64,000 bases of DNA, taken from Phycomyces nitens (taxonomy: Eukaryota; Mucoromycota; Mucoromycetes; Mucorales; Phycomycetaceae). The notes under the pieces were generated by a model. That model did not search any database. It was not told the origin of the DNA and saw only the letters and a list, made by a program, of their open reading frames with translations. This document shows positions 10,242 to 21,382 of this stretch, piece by piece (position 1 is the first letter of the stretch; each line of letters begins with the position of its first letter). A program made the translations under genes and the position numbers. Location of the stretch: the NCBI GenBank assembly GCA_022702545.1, contig JAHRBC010000003.1:186001-250000 (forward strand), written 5' to 3'.

Positions 10242-11279
10242 AGACTACCGTGACACAGGTGTTGTAGAATTCCCAGCTGCACCACAAAACTAGCAGAAAC
10301 TCCGTGACGTCACTAAGGGCCCCACCAAGAAAAAGTGCTACGTCACAACTAACCGTCACTACCATCGTCAGAACTTCAGCGGGACCTGAAGTTATCCCCA
10401 ATTTCCGGATTCCTTGTCCAGAATATTGTCTCAACTCTTTTTCCTTTTTTATCTTTAAAGATTATTTCCCCTTACTTCGATTTACCCTGACATTTTTACC
10501 TTTACCCATTCCATTGTTCACACTTCGATAATTCTTTCCAGCTTACCCCCCATATTTTATACCTCTTGTTCATTGACACTTTTCCGGATTTGTTCATATA
10601 ATCTATTTTATCTTTAGTTGTAGTTGGAATGATATTTGAATAACATAATTAGTAAGAAGAGCTATTCAATAGTTTTGTATAAAAGAAGAGCAATATCTCT
10701 ATCAATAAAATTCATTCAGTTTTCCGATTATTTTCTTTTGAACCCAATTCGAGCTTGTATTGTCCTGAGTGAAATACAAGGCTGTTTTCCGTTAAAGTTA
10801 TAAGATCTCTGTCTCACTGTTGGTTCCGTTGTCCGTTGTCCGTATTATCTGTCCGTTTTTCTGTCCGTTTTTCTGTCCGTTGCCGTCCGTTTTTCTGTCC
10901 GTTCTTATCCCGATTCCTGTCCGTTGATTGTCCCGAGTGAAATCAACTAGCCCTTAACTGTCCGTAAACCTTCTTGACCAGTTTACGCTACACAACCAAA
11001 CTCAACACGCGTCAACCGTGACACGTGTGTTGTGGGCAGCTTCAGTTTCGACCATGAAGCCGGACCAAGGGCCCAGAACAGGCCTAGGAGGGGTCGGAGG
11101 CCGGACCAGTCTGAAGAAGAAGTCCGAGCCGAGTAAGGATGGCCGATCCCCGAGTTTCTTTATTTCTCTTTCTTTTCAATTTTTCTTTATTTTATTTTAT
11201 CACATTTTATTATTTCCTTTTTTATACTCTTTCCTTTTATATTTCCTTTGTGAATCCTTTCTCACTTTCTTGCAGGATT
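10242..11279 (+). repeat. Possible solo LTR and short tandem repeats, no gene
   Basis: There is a TATA-like site at about 10676 and an AATAAA at about 10705, and the stretch between about 10260 and 11006 has LTR-like TGTTG...CAACA ends. No target duplication was found. At 10850-10925 a CTGTCCGTTTTT unit recurs several times. No protein is recognised. Confidence 0.35.
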
Positions 11280-13113
11280 CACTACGGCGGAAAAAACGGT
11301 AGTAAAGACTCTGTATAAGGCGATTTCGGTAGCTGTTACCGTTTTTTTAGTGCGAAAAAAAAGGGTAGTTATGAGGCAGGAATAGGCACAGCTACCGTTT
11401 TTTTTATCCAACCAAAATCGTTTCTTTATATACTATAGCCTCTCTTTTATATTACTTTATATACTAGCACCCATTCTTTTTTTACTGCCATTTATTTGAA
11501 ATAATGGTTTATTTTTTATTATAATTTTGATTTATTTCAAATAATATTAAAATATATATAATAATAATATAGAAACATACCAAAAGCAAATACTATTTAA
11601 TATTATAAAATGTATATGGTACAAACCTTTTACTCAATCTATATATGATGCCAACAACATGTTGTTATGACTTGGATGGCCTTTGGTCTTCATCAATTGC
11701 TATAAAAATATTGTGGTCAGAGAATGAAGCAATCAAACAAACCAAGCATATTGTTTTGGATAGCATACCAGTATATATTGTGCTTGTTAATCGGTATACC
11801 AAGCATCTCTTGAATTAATGCCACTATATGAAACGTACAGATGTAAATACTAGATGCAGTAGAAGGAGAATAGAGAATGCGCAATATGATTAATTAAAGA
11901 GTGTAAACATATTATAATATTCTTACCATAGAAAATATATTGCTGTAAAGTCAGCTCATAAGATTTAAAACTAATTCGAATATAATGGTAGTTGGCAGAA
12001 TGAGTACATCATTAAGAAAACAATATGCATATTCTACAGAGATTCCCAGGTGGGGAGGTGGGGAACGACAAACTTTAGTGTAATATAGCTGTAAAAAATT
12101 TTCACCTTTTTTTAGTGTCTGAAAAATTATGAGATGAGTGTTTCATTCCTTGATTAAAGATAGCAGAGCTGAAGATGTGGTATACAAGATTCCAATCGGA
12201 TGTTTATGTAATTGACAACCTTACATAAGGGAGGGTCATTTAGTTTTATTTCAAAAAAGTAGAGCAAAGAAAAGAAAAGAAATATAAACTAACCTCGGCG
12301 TAATACAGCTATAAAAAATTTCATTTTTTTTGGTGCTTGAAAAAGGGCGAGATGTGTGTTTCATTCCTAGATTAAAAACAACAGAGCTGAAGATGTGGTA
12401 TACAAGATGCCAATCGGGCATTTATTAAGGTGGCAATCTTACGTGATGGAGAGTTATTCGATTTTATTTCAAAGGAGAGGACCAAAGCAAAGATAAAACA
12501 GCTAAAGGAAAAGAGGAAAAGAAAAAGTGCGCTAAAACATATACTAAAAATATGAGAGAACCAATAAGAGCAGCCTAAAGAATATTAAAGACTTAGTCTG
12601 TTTCTCTTAGATGAAGGCTCATTGCTCATTCCTAGTGGTGTAAACCTATATCAAACAGTAGAAATATTATATTAATATTAAATTGAGAATAGATGAGCAA
12701 CAAAAAAGCTCTAACTTATAGTACATCTGTCATGATTAGGGATTCAGCCTCGTCATCCGTTTGAAATACCTCATCTTCCAAAAGAAAAGAACTGCTTGCT
12801 CTTTCCTGCTATAACATAATAAAAATATTGTATTAATTATAATGTATATTCAAATGTTTGTTAATTAATAAACTTGCCTGGCTGTTCTCTGCTATTTTTC
12901 TCTTACGAGTCTGGTTTGCACTCTTAAAGGTGTCTTGAAGAAGATTCTTGGCACACCACATTCTTTTGCACTTGTAAATGTGGAGTGCTATTTTCCTAGC
13001 CGTGCCTCACTGGCCACAATCATTGATGACAGGTACGTTGATTTTGTCATCATTGACCAAGAAGTGTCTTTGCTGCTGTTGCTATTATTAGTCAAATAAT
13101 CTCTTACCTACCC

Positions 13114-13991
13114 ATGGAAAAAGTAATTAGAGTATACTCCAAGCTTATCACGTCAAACTTGAAGGGTGGTAGAAATGCCAGTTTGCTTGTTGAGCGCTTT
13201 GCTGTTCATAGCTTTGTCAGTTCAGCAAACAGCTCTCAGAATTATCCCAGTACAAGTCAGCCGTCCACATATAATGAAGCAAGTTTCTTGGATCTTCCAG
13301 ATGGTGTAAGTGCTGCCCAGCTATGGGAGCCATTCAACTGACATGCCAGCTTGAATGATGATGACTTGGAAGGTGTTAGCAGCCCTGTTGTCAAGAATAC
13401 TTTGGCAAAGTACTATGTGCGAAACAGTGATATGAACAGTATTGAACTTGATGACCCGACAATTGTTGTTGCTTCTCGTCTTTAGAAAAATTCAACCGTA
13501 TATTCTTCATGTATGTACCGAAGAATAAAAAACGAGACCAGACGTGGCAATCATCATGTGATGTTCACCTGTCCATACAGAAAGTGAGTATTGGTATTAG
13601 TCAAAATACAAAATAGAGATCACTCGCATTTTTTATATTTTTATCTAGCTGTCACAATATAACTATTCAAAGCTGGTTTGTTGGCACCGTGGAATTTTAT
13701 TTTGAGCATAAAGAGGTTGATGGCACACCGCACTTTCTGGCATTCGTTGAAGTGATGAAAGAGCATGGTACAGCAGCCCATGACTCATCTGTGCCAATTG
13801 TAATACAGCGGTCACACAGCTCAACTGGACAAACAACCCAGCCAAAATATGCTGTTAATGTGGATGACATTCAGCATCAAGTTGGGCTCATCCAGTACCC
13901 TCCGAGTAGTAATCAGTTCTTTATCATTGCACCATATTACGTGTTTAATGACAATCTGCGTGTGACCATGGGGAACCTTGCCACTTTATAA
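13114..13991 (+). pseudogene. tnp2-type transposase C-terminal remnant, copy 2
   Basis: The coding blocks are 13114-13583 and 13649-13991, split by a 65-nt GT-AG intron. The protein begins around MEKVIRVYSK and ends VTMGNLATL. It carries a TGA shared with copy 1 (after EPFN) and its own TAG where copy 1 encodes Trp (in RLWKN). Sequence upstream of 13114 (from about 12900) also looks coding. The shared TGA means the family spread after losing function. Assignment to tnp2 is by resemblance of the C-terminal region. Confidence 0.5.
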
Positions 13992-14037
13992 AAATTTTCT
14001 TTTTCTTTTTTCTTTCCTTATAAATATCAATACCAAA

Positions 14038-14660
14038 TAAAATAAAATAAAATGGCTAATAATGTCAAAAACAAAAAAATTGTTTCAAAAAAACGGTAGC
14101 ATAACTACCGTTTTGTTCACACAGGCGAAAAATTATTTTTCTCAAAAATGCGCAACATCTTTAACACCAAATAAAATGCTCATTTCAATAAACAAGGTTG
14201 TCTAAAAACTTACGAGCCCTTTCTATGGTACTACAACTACCTCATTGCCTGATGAAAAGACATTCCATGCAACTTTTATGATTCGGGATCCATGACATTA
14301 CCTTTCAACCACAATCTGCGGAGATAAAGTGCTCTAATAAATATTAATGTCATATAAAATAAAATAAAATGGCTAATAATATCAAAAACAAAAAATTGGT
14401 TTCAAAAAAACGGTAGTTATGCTACCGTTTTGTTCACACAGGCGAAAAATTATTTTTCTCAAAAATGCGCAACATTGTTAACACCAAATAAAATGCTCAT
14501 TTCAATAAATAACGTTGCCTAAAAACTTACGAGCCCTTTCTATGGTACTACAACTACCTCATTGCCTGATGAAAAGACATTCCATGCAACTTTTATGAAT
14601 CGGCATCGATGACATTACCTTTCAACTACAATCTGCAGAGATAAAGTGCTCTAAAATCAT
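14038..14660. repeat. Direct duplication of a ~310-bp subterminal block
   Basis: The block beginning AAATAAAATAAAATGGC occurs at about 14038 and again at about 14354. Both copies contain the hairpin and the words GCGCAACAT and GATGAAAAGACATTCC. Copy 1 has it once (about 240-545, inverted). Confidence 0.75.
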
Positions 14661-14718
14661 AAAAAACGGTAGTTATGCTACCGTTTTTGGCACAGCTACC
14701 AGTCCTTCCGCCGTAGTG

Positions 14719-15306
14719 AATATTGCTTTGAGCGTTGTGAAACTTTGGGCATGCTTATCAGTCCATATATGCTCCAGGGTACCCTCATTGCGAAGCTGGT
14801 CCAGGGGTGCTGTGAGTTGAGCAACATTTGGAATATGCTCTCTGAAGTAATTAATAATGCCCAGAAAGCGTTATATGTCTTTTCCCATGCTGGGAAGAGG
14901 CCACTCTTGTATGTTACTAACCTTTCGTGTGTCTAATAATATACCTTTTTCTGATATGCAAAAGCCTAGTAGAAAGACTGCTCTTTGTGCAAAATGGCAC
15001 TTTTTTGGGTTTAATATGTGATTTACTTTAGTGAGCTGTTGTATTGCCGCATTCACATGAGCTGTATGTTCCTGCATGTTGTGAGAAAACACTACGATAT
15101 CATCCACGAATGTGGTGACGAAGGGCATGTCTTGAAAGACAATGTTCATAACTCGTTGGAATTTAGAAGAGATGGGCTTCAGTCCGAATAGACAACTGCG
15201 AAACATGTATTGTCTTCCTTTGAAAGTAAATGCTGTCTTTGGTCTGTCTGGTTTGTATACCTCAAAACGATGGAAGGCACTTGTAAGGTCTAGGGTTGTA
15301 AATATG
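14719..15306 (-). pseudogene. Gypsy B reverse transcriptase, C-terminal half
   Basis: On the minus strand this encodes TTLDLTSAFHRFEVYK, the catalytic FVDDIVVF motif and the RT thumb (FLGIINYFREHIP). The frame shifts near 14880. Its N-terminal half lies at 21383-21640, on the other side of the CACTA element whose ATG target duplication is at 15304-15306 and 21383-21385. At 14719 it is cut by CACTA copy 2. RNase H and integrase are missing. Confidence 0.8.
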
Positions 15307-15331
15307 CACTGCAAAAAGCATACAGTTTCAT
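15307..15331 (+). repeat. Left terminal inverted repeat of the complete CACTA element
   Basis: Starts CACTGCAAAAAGCATACA. It pairs with 21358-21382, with three mismatches in 25. Flanked by ATG (15304-15306). Confidence 0.9.
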
Positions 15332-16770
15332 AGGGTAGAAAGAGCGGGAATATTATGTTTAAATCGTTGATTTCTATATGGTTTTACTCTAATTACCATC
15401 AAGATACCTAGCTTAATAATAATGGGTAGAAAGAAGCTTGAGACCATAAAGAAACCCTTTACCTGTTGCACCACAATAGAGTTCTTTAGTCTGTCATATA
15501 CAATCCATAATATGTACTCTGTGTAAACACTTATACTCCAAGCTTATGTGGTCAGTAAAATCCATTTTGAGTTTCATTTGTTATAAAAAAAGATTAAGAA
15601 TTGGGTACCACCTCAGCACATACACTTTCTCCATTTCATAATATTATTTATTAATTAATTTATAATAGACAATGAAGAGTAAGTGTAGTTTACAGTACAC
15701 GATTATAGAGAAAGTGTAGTTCATGATACACAATTATGGGGAAAGTGTAGATTTTAAAGAAGCGTTTTGGCTGAATAATCATTTTGTTTTTATTTGTTTC
15801 ATAAAAAATATTCTCTAGGTGGGGGCTATAATCATACGATTGATTTCTTTACTAGAGCTACTGTATCTATTTGTATTTGTAAATAAATACTCACGGCCAG
15901 ATCTTGGGCAAAACCAAGTATACTCAGGGAGTTGTCCAGTGCTATATTTTATACTCTAGAATAAAGAGTCCATTAGAATATAGTCATCAAAATGTAAAAT
16001 ATATATATTGCGGTACTTACAGGTATCATAACAAACATTTTATACTCTTTGGTCCTGTTTTGAAGTACCACAGTTAGTATAATGTATGCTGAAAGTATAA
16101 GAGACTTGTTTTAAAATAACTTACTTTATATCATCGGCCACAACACGGCAGTATAAATGAGAGATGAGCCAAAAGAATCTATAACAGATATTTAGTAACT
16201 GTAAAACAAAAAATAATATTTTATATATATTTACCATAATATTTTTCAAGAGCCAAGACCAGAGTAAGTAAGGATAATAGGAAAGCAGAGTATAGAAAGA
16301 TGGTGAGTACTTGTACTAGGCATAATGATATCTTACGTTTGCATGTCTTGTTTGGTCTTTCAAGTAGAAACAAAGGGAGAATATACCCTCTATAATCAAG
16401 TCCCATAGTCAGTAAAAATAAAAAATATATTAAAAAAAACTTACCGTGTATTGAGTATCAAAAATAATAAGAGAGGAAAAGAAAGAGAAAAAGGAAAAAA
16501 GACTCTGGCCAAGATGTCTGGATCGTAAAATAAAATATGATTGGTAAATCCAAAAAATCCAAAAGAAGATGCCAATTTGTGTATCCAATGTTTATACTTC
16601 TCTGAGTTGAAAAGACGTTTTGATCTTATTAAAGAAGTAGAAAAATTCTCTTAAATATCATCTCAAACAAACCAAACCAACCTCTCTTACTTGCTCTTTT
16701 TACTTGTATGTATATATACATATACCAGCATATTTATTTATATTAATTGATATTGATTTATTTGTAGAAA

Positions 16771-18008
16771 ATGTACAACTTTGACCCCTCCCAAATTTCA
16801 GTGAACAATCTCATGTTTGCTGCTATTACCCGTAGTGCAATGGCCAACAATAGTAGCATGCAAGCACCTCTAATTGCTGCTACTAGCCCAGTACCAGAAG
16901 TTGTTCAAAACTTTCAAGGACTAGAAGATCCTGTTCTCACCTTGTTGCATTCAACCAATGCAAATATCAATAGTCTTGCTGATCAAATAAAAATGATTAC
17001 GACTATTGTTGGGGACTCCAAAGGTTTAATCACCCGTTTGGAGCAAACAGTAAAGGAGATTGTTGATGCCCAGACAGTCATCAGCACCACTCCAGTCAGC
17101 CAAAACACGGCAGTAGAGATCCAGAGGATGCCAGATTTTCGATCCCTTTTGGAGGAGAATCATGTTCCTGGAAAAAGACATCATCAGATATCTGTAAGTT
17201 TTGTTAGAAAACATAGTGATGGTAAATATATTAAATGCTTTATTCATAGAAAATGATCAATGGTTACTTGAAAAAGCCAGATTTTAAACACATTGATCCT
17301 TTAAAAGAAGCTGAAAATGATGCAAAACCAGGGTGGTGCCTGACCAGCTACTTTAAGGGTGGATACAACCATGGTTTGGCCATGGTATTGATTGCCAACC
17401 TGAGAAACCAGGAAGCTTCTGTTGGGGTCGCAACAAGCGATCTTGCCAGAATGGTTAAAAACCATTTCTGCAATCAGGTGTGTCAGTTTCGCAGATCTCC
17501 AGAGGCTGCGGATAAAAAACGATTAGCATCTAGAAGGCATCAGCGTGGTGTGGCAGTAAGTTTTGGGCAATCACTTTAATAAATATAGTTTAATTTAAAT
17601 TGATGAAATAAATATCTAGCTTCTTCGACGTCGTTCTGGTGCATATGCCAAGTATAAAGAACGGATTGACCGAGAGATGGGAAAGTCTGACTGTGTCAAG
17701 GTGTTGCAAAAGGCTGCAATGTCAGATGATGAGACTGATGGTGAAGATCAGCTCACAGCTTACCGACTAAGCTGGAGAAGTGATGAGGTAATATATATTT
17801 AAATATTATTCTTTATATTAAAAATTAAATATACTTAATTATTATAATATAGCTCCAAAAGTTCCTGGACATGGTTGATGATTTTGCTTCCCAATCTTTG
17901 AAGAAGAAAGCAGCCCGATTGTTGAAGCGTGTTGCAGCTGTGAAAGAAGCTGAACTGCCTGTTGATTTAGCAGTCCCACTCCCTCAATGGGCTGTAAAAA
18001 ATAATTAA
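16771..18008 (+). CDS. Second CACTA gene, possible TNPA-like DNA-binding protein
   Basis: Four exons (16771-17193, 17250-17555, 17620-17787, 17853-18008), all with GT-AG introns in phase, give a 350-aa protein. Residues about 65-120 form a helical, coiled-coil-like stretch. The centre and C-terminal half are very basic (ADKKRLASRRHQRG, LLRRRSGAYAKYKERID), and a YRLSWRSDE motif precedes a last helix. I recognise no named domain. It lies inside a complete CACTA element, convergent with the transposase, as the regulatory TNPA gene accompanies TNPD in plant EnSpm elements. A role in binding subterminal repeats is inference. No stop or frameshift is seen. Confidence 0.7.
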
Positions 18009-18114
18009 ATATATTCTATTTTGTTCTATTTTGCTCTATCTTATTTATCCGAGCCATATATTCCCAATATTTTTGATTATGTTGATAGTAAAAAAAATGG
18101 TATTATATATATAT

Positions 18115-21100
18115 TTATGCATATATTTTTCTAAGTAAAGGGACAATGAGCATCTTAATGTTTCCACTTTCTGTTATATGCTCTCCAATGGCAACTGACA
18201 ACAGAATACGGTGTACTGGCAGAATGTTTTGGTAATCGCCTCTGGTAAATGTTGTCTCACACAGCTCTACATCTTGTCCACTTCTTACATCTTGGCTTGC
18301 TGTCCGGTACCACTTAATGTATGCAAAAACATGCTGATCAAATTGGCCAGTTCTTGGATCAAAGATGGCATTTGCAAAAAGGTATTGAATTTGGCCAGTG
18401 AAGGCACTAATCCCACGGTCATTGTTCTCACCAAATAAGGCTTGTATATATGATCCGCGGTTGGCTCTACCATTGCAACTTTTATAAACCTGGCCAAGAA
18501 GATTGATGGAAGGAATCTTCTGGATCATGTTGTTGATGAATGTCTCCCCAAAAACTGCATCTCGATATCCTCTTATTTGATCATCACCATATGACGTGCG
18601 GTAGAACTCAAGCAGGTGGGCATACTCTTCTTCTTTCATTGGCATGTGGTTGCCAAGAGCAAGAGGAAAGGCAGACGGTGGCAGTGGTTCATTGCCTTTG
18701 ACACCAATTATATTGCGTTTGGCGGAGTCAAGGAAGTTCTTCAGGTGGAATCCAGCAGGAGAGAAAGGAATGTATGGCGTAGTGGGGATGGTGACAGCAG
18801 GAGCAATATGAACAAGTTCAGAAAACAAAGAAGTGTGCGATTCGTTTTCAACAAATGGCAAGATTCCACGGGCAAGGTCAACTTTGAATATATCCTCAAG
18901 GTACTTTCTCATAAAGGTTCCCTCAAAGCCATCTTTCTTATTTGTGGAGTAGCTTTTCAAGATACCATTATATCGTTCAAAGCTGAATAACCAGTACCTA
19001 TATACCGGCCCAAAGTTCAGGATCGTTTCTTGCAGATGAAGATGCAGATGCATATTAGGTGAGATGAATTCTGTGCCGTATATGTTCTGACATTGACGGC
19101 CAAACAACTCCAGACAGTAGTGGGCCTCAGCCAATTCATCTTTGGATATGCTCGGTCTTGCCAAGTATCTGCACCCATTCACAAAGCACATCCAGTTGTC
19201 CAGATTCTCGCGTGGTAAACGACCCAGCAAAAGAACAGGGGAGTACACCAGGCACCAAGATCTCCACTCATCGGCCTTCATGAAAGGAAAATCCTTTCCA
19301 ATTTTCTTTCTTAGTGGCGTGAAGTCTGGGGGAAGGACCATGGTCTCAGCCTGTTGCTGCATTTCTGTCAAGTGTCTATTGGTAATCAGGCCAGCTGATC
19401 TCCACTTCTCCATCATACGTTTCGCGGTTCCCAGAAAGAGGTTATGCATCGGGTCAATAATGGTGCACTCGACTACATTAAAGTACTCAAGATTATGGAG
19501 TTCCGACCAGCGGACACCATTCTCTCTTTCCATCCTCTTCTGTTCAGTATCATTTGACGCACTCTTCCAGGCAGCAGCATGTTGACGGTTTTCAATATCT
19601 GTTCGAGCCACCTACTCTGAGAAGACAAACCCAGAATAGTCCATTCCAGCATTTCCAGGAAGGCGAGAAAACCTGCGATTACACTTGTGGCAGGCGTTTG
19701 TACTGGCATGGGATGTAAATCCACATGTTTTGCGAGCTGCAGGAATATCACAAGCAACCAAAAGAAGAGCTGCACGAACAAGAGCACCAGAAGGACAATG
19801 GAAGGTTGGCATAATGATACCACCATACAATTTCTTGAGTTCGACAACAAGAGGGGCCAAATAGTGATTGATTTTACTTGTTCTTGCTTCTTTCGGACCT
19901 GGCATCAAACCAACAAGTACTACGTTCTCCTTCTTGTACCTCTCCTCTCTTGGCAAATTATTGATTGAAAGGTAGATCGCTCCACAAGAATAAGCAACTC
20001 CATCAAAAGGCTGAAACCAATCAATATTCAATGTGAGCATCAGAGACCGCTCATGGGCTACAAATTGTTCATCGTTTCGGTCTTTCAGTGCACCCCACTT
20101 TGCTCCATCGTAGATATCAAACAGTGTGTCTGGAACTTGCTGTCTGAATCTCCAATGGTTGACCATGCGCTCAAATTCAGGACGGTGGAAGAGAGAAGAC
20201 AAGGTGTTTGTGACCAAGTTGTACATGTACACCCTTTTTGGTGGAGCCAAGCTACTGGATGACCCCAAGAAAAGCTCATTTTTGCACATATTTCCGGAAA
20301 GCTTTCTGAAAGTACAGCACTGTGGAACCATCTCGGACTCGGAATATATCTTGTGGCATTCACCACAGGCCACATAACGTTGGACTCCTTTTGTTACTGA
20401 ATTCAACCCCGTCATATTGTAGAGGGCATTCAGACTCAATGGCAGGCGGAACGATTGCCCAAATTGAGCCAAAACCTCATTAATGAACTTGATCAATATG
20501 ACACCACCTGAGTTGACAATGTATTTGGAGATGAAGAACGCAGCAAAGGAGATAATGAATAGATGGGTCGGGTTGGTTGGCATATTAAAGACAAAGGATT
20601 GGTCTATTTAATTTATTGAATTAATATCTCTGATATTTTTTTTAAAATATTTTGCGATTTTACTAACCTTCAATTGTCTCATATTCCTCTTCAAAGGTAT
20701 CAGAATTCACAGATTCCACACTCTCAGCATCATCATCAACTTCAGCAAAAGGTGAGCTTGGCATTTCTTCATGGGCTATAAAACCAAAATATTATAGACA
20801 ACAATTAGTTAAAAGCTTTTAATAAAATTATATACATACATTCAACATGAGTCTCAACAATGATGTTGGTCTCAATCTCCATGTCATTGCCATTGCCATT
20901 CACATTCATGGCCATTGCTTCAGGGACCAATGCTCTATTATATAATATTATTAAATTTCCGCCAAAAAATTATTTGTGTCTGTACATACATGAATCTTGT
21001 CTTTGTAATCTTCGCAAAATATCATCAGCAACATGTCTGCAATATGTTTGGGCTGATACCAGCTCGAATGTTCTGCCAGTTGGTGAGCATACAGAGCACT

Positions 21101-21134
21101 TGCATTCAACTTTGTTGCTTGAGTAAAAAGACAT
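18115..21134 (-). pseudogene. tnp2: CACTA transposase, tnp2 family, with one in-frame TAG
   Basis: Exons 21134-20990, 20932-20840, 20775-20668 and 20603-18115 join in phase to 945 codons. Exon 1 has a Cys-rich start (CKCSVC) and exons 2-3 are acidic. Exon 4 carries the tnp2 domain, with the conserved GVRWSELHNLEYFNVVECT and DPMHNLFLGTAKRM. The C-terminal part includes NLLGQVYKSCNGRANRG. Codon 446 is TAG (19614-19612) between FSE and VARTD; all else is open. It may be a fresh point mutation (CAG to TAG), or rarely read through. Upstream sequence to the right end (21135-21382) is AT-rich promoter-like DNA. Confidence 0.9.
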
Positions 21135-21357
21135 TTTGAGTTGTTTTGTATTTAAAAAAATTAACAGGAAAGGGTAACCATTTGAAAATATGCTTTTTTT
21201 TATAGTTTTTATAACACAAATGTAACGACCAAAAGGTAAATCATATTTATTATCCAATAGAACAGACTGAAAACTACTGGCGCAGTTGAAAATAAAAAAG
21301 TTTATTGAGTTCAATTTTGATACACTTGTACCTTTAATTCCACTGAAATATCTCTAA

Positions 21358-21382
21358 ATGAAAGTGTATATTTTTTGCAGTG
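21358..21382 (-). repeat. Right terminal inverted repeat of the complete CACTA element
   Basis: Ends TTTTTTGCAGTG, the inverse of the left end, followed by ATG (21383-21385). Confidence 0.9.

Larger units (their letters stand above)
11280..14718 (+). mobile_element. Non-autonomous CACTA element, copy 2
   Basis: It has the same CACTACGG termini and subterminal ACGGTAG motifs as 166-3604, in the opposite orientation, and is also 3439 bp. The equal length is a coincidence: this copy has one 160-bp unit instead of three, but two copies of a ~310-bp subterminal block. Its right end splits a gypsy reverse transcriptase (coding to 14719). Its left flank is unrelated, so there is no target duplication (ATT versus AAT). 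The interior to about 12900 is non-coding. Confidence 0.8.
15307..21382. mobile_element. Complete two-gene CACTA (EnSpm-type) transposon, 6076 bp
   Basis: The terminal inverted repeats are 25 bp (CACTGCAAAAA at the very ends, three mismatches). A 3-bp target duplication ATG flanks it, as expected for this superfamily. It carries a tnp2 transposase on the minus strand and a second gene on the plus strand whose ends face each other 106 bp apart. It is inserted in a gypsy RT. Repeats of AAGTGTAG near 15685-15752 may be subterminal binding sites. The interval 15332-16770 holds no gene. One in-frame TAG in the transposase is the only obvious defect. Confidence 0.9.

Noticed and set aside
19612..19614. 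Recoding of TAG as a sense codon
   Set aside because: TAG and TGA also appear as ordinary decay in clear pseudogenes, and the Gemin5-like gene uses a normal code with TAA as stop.
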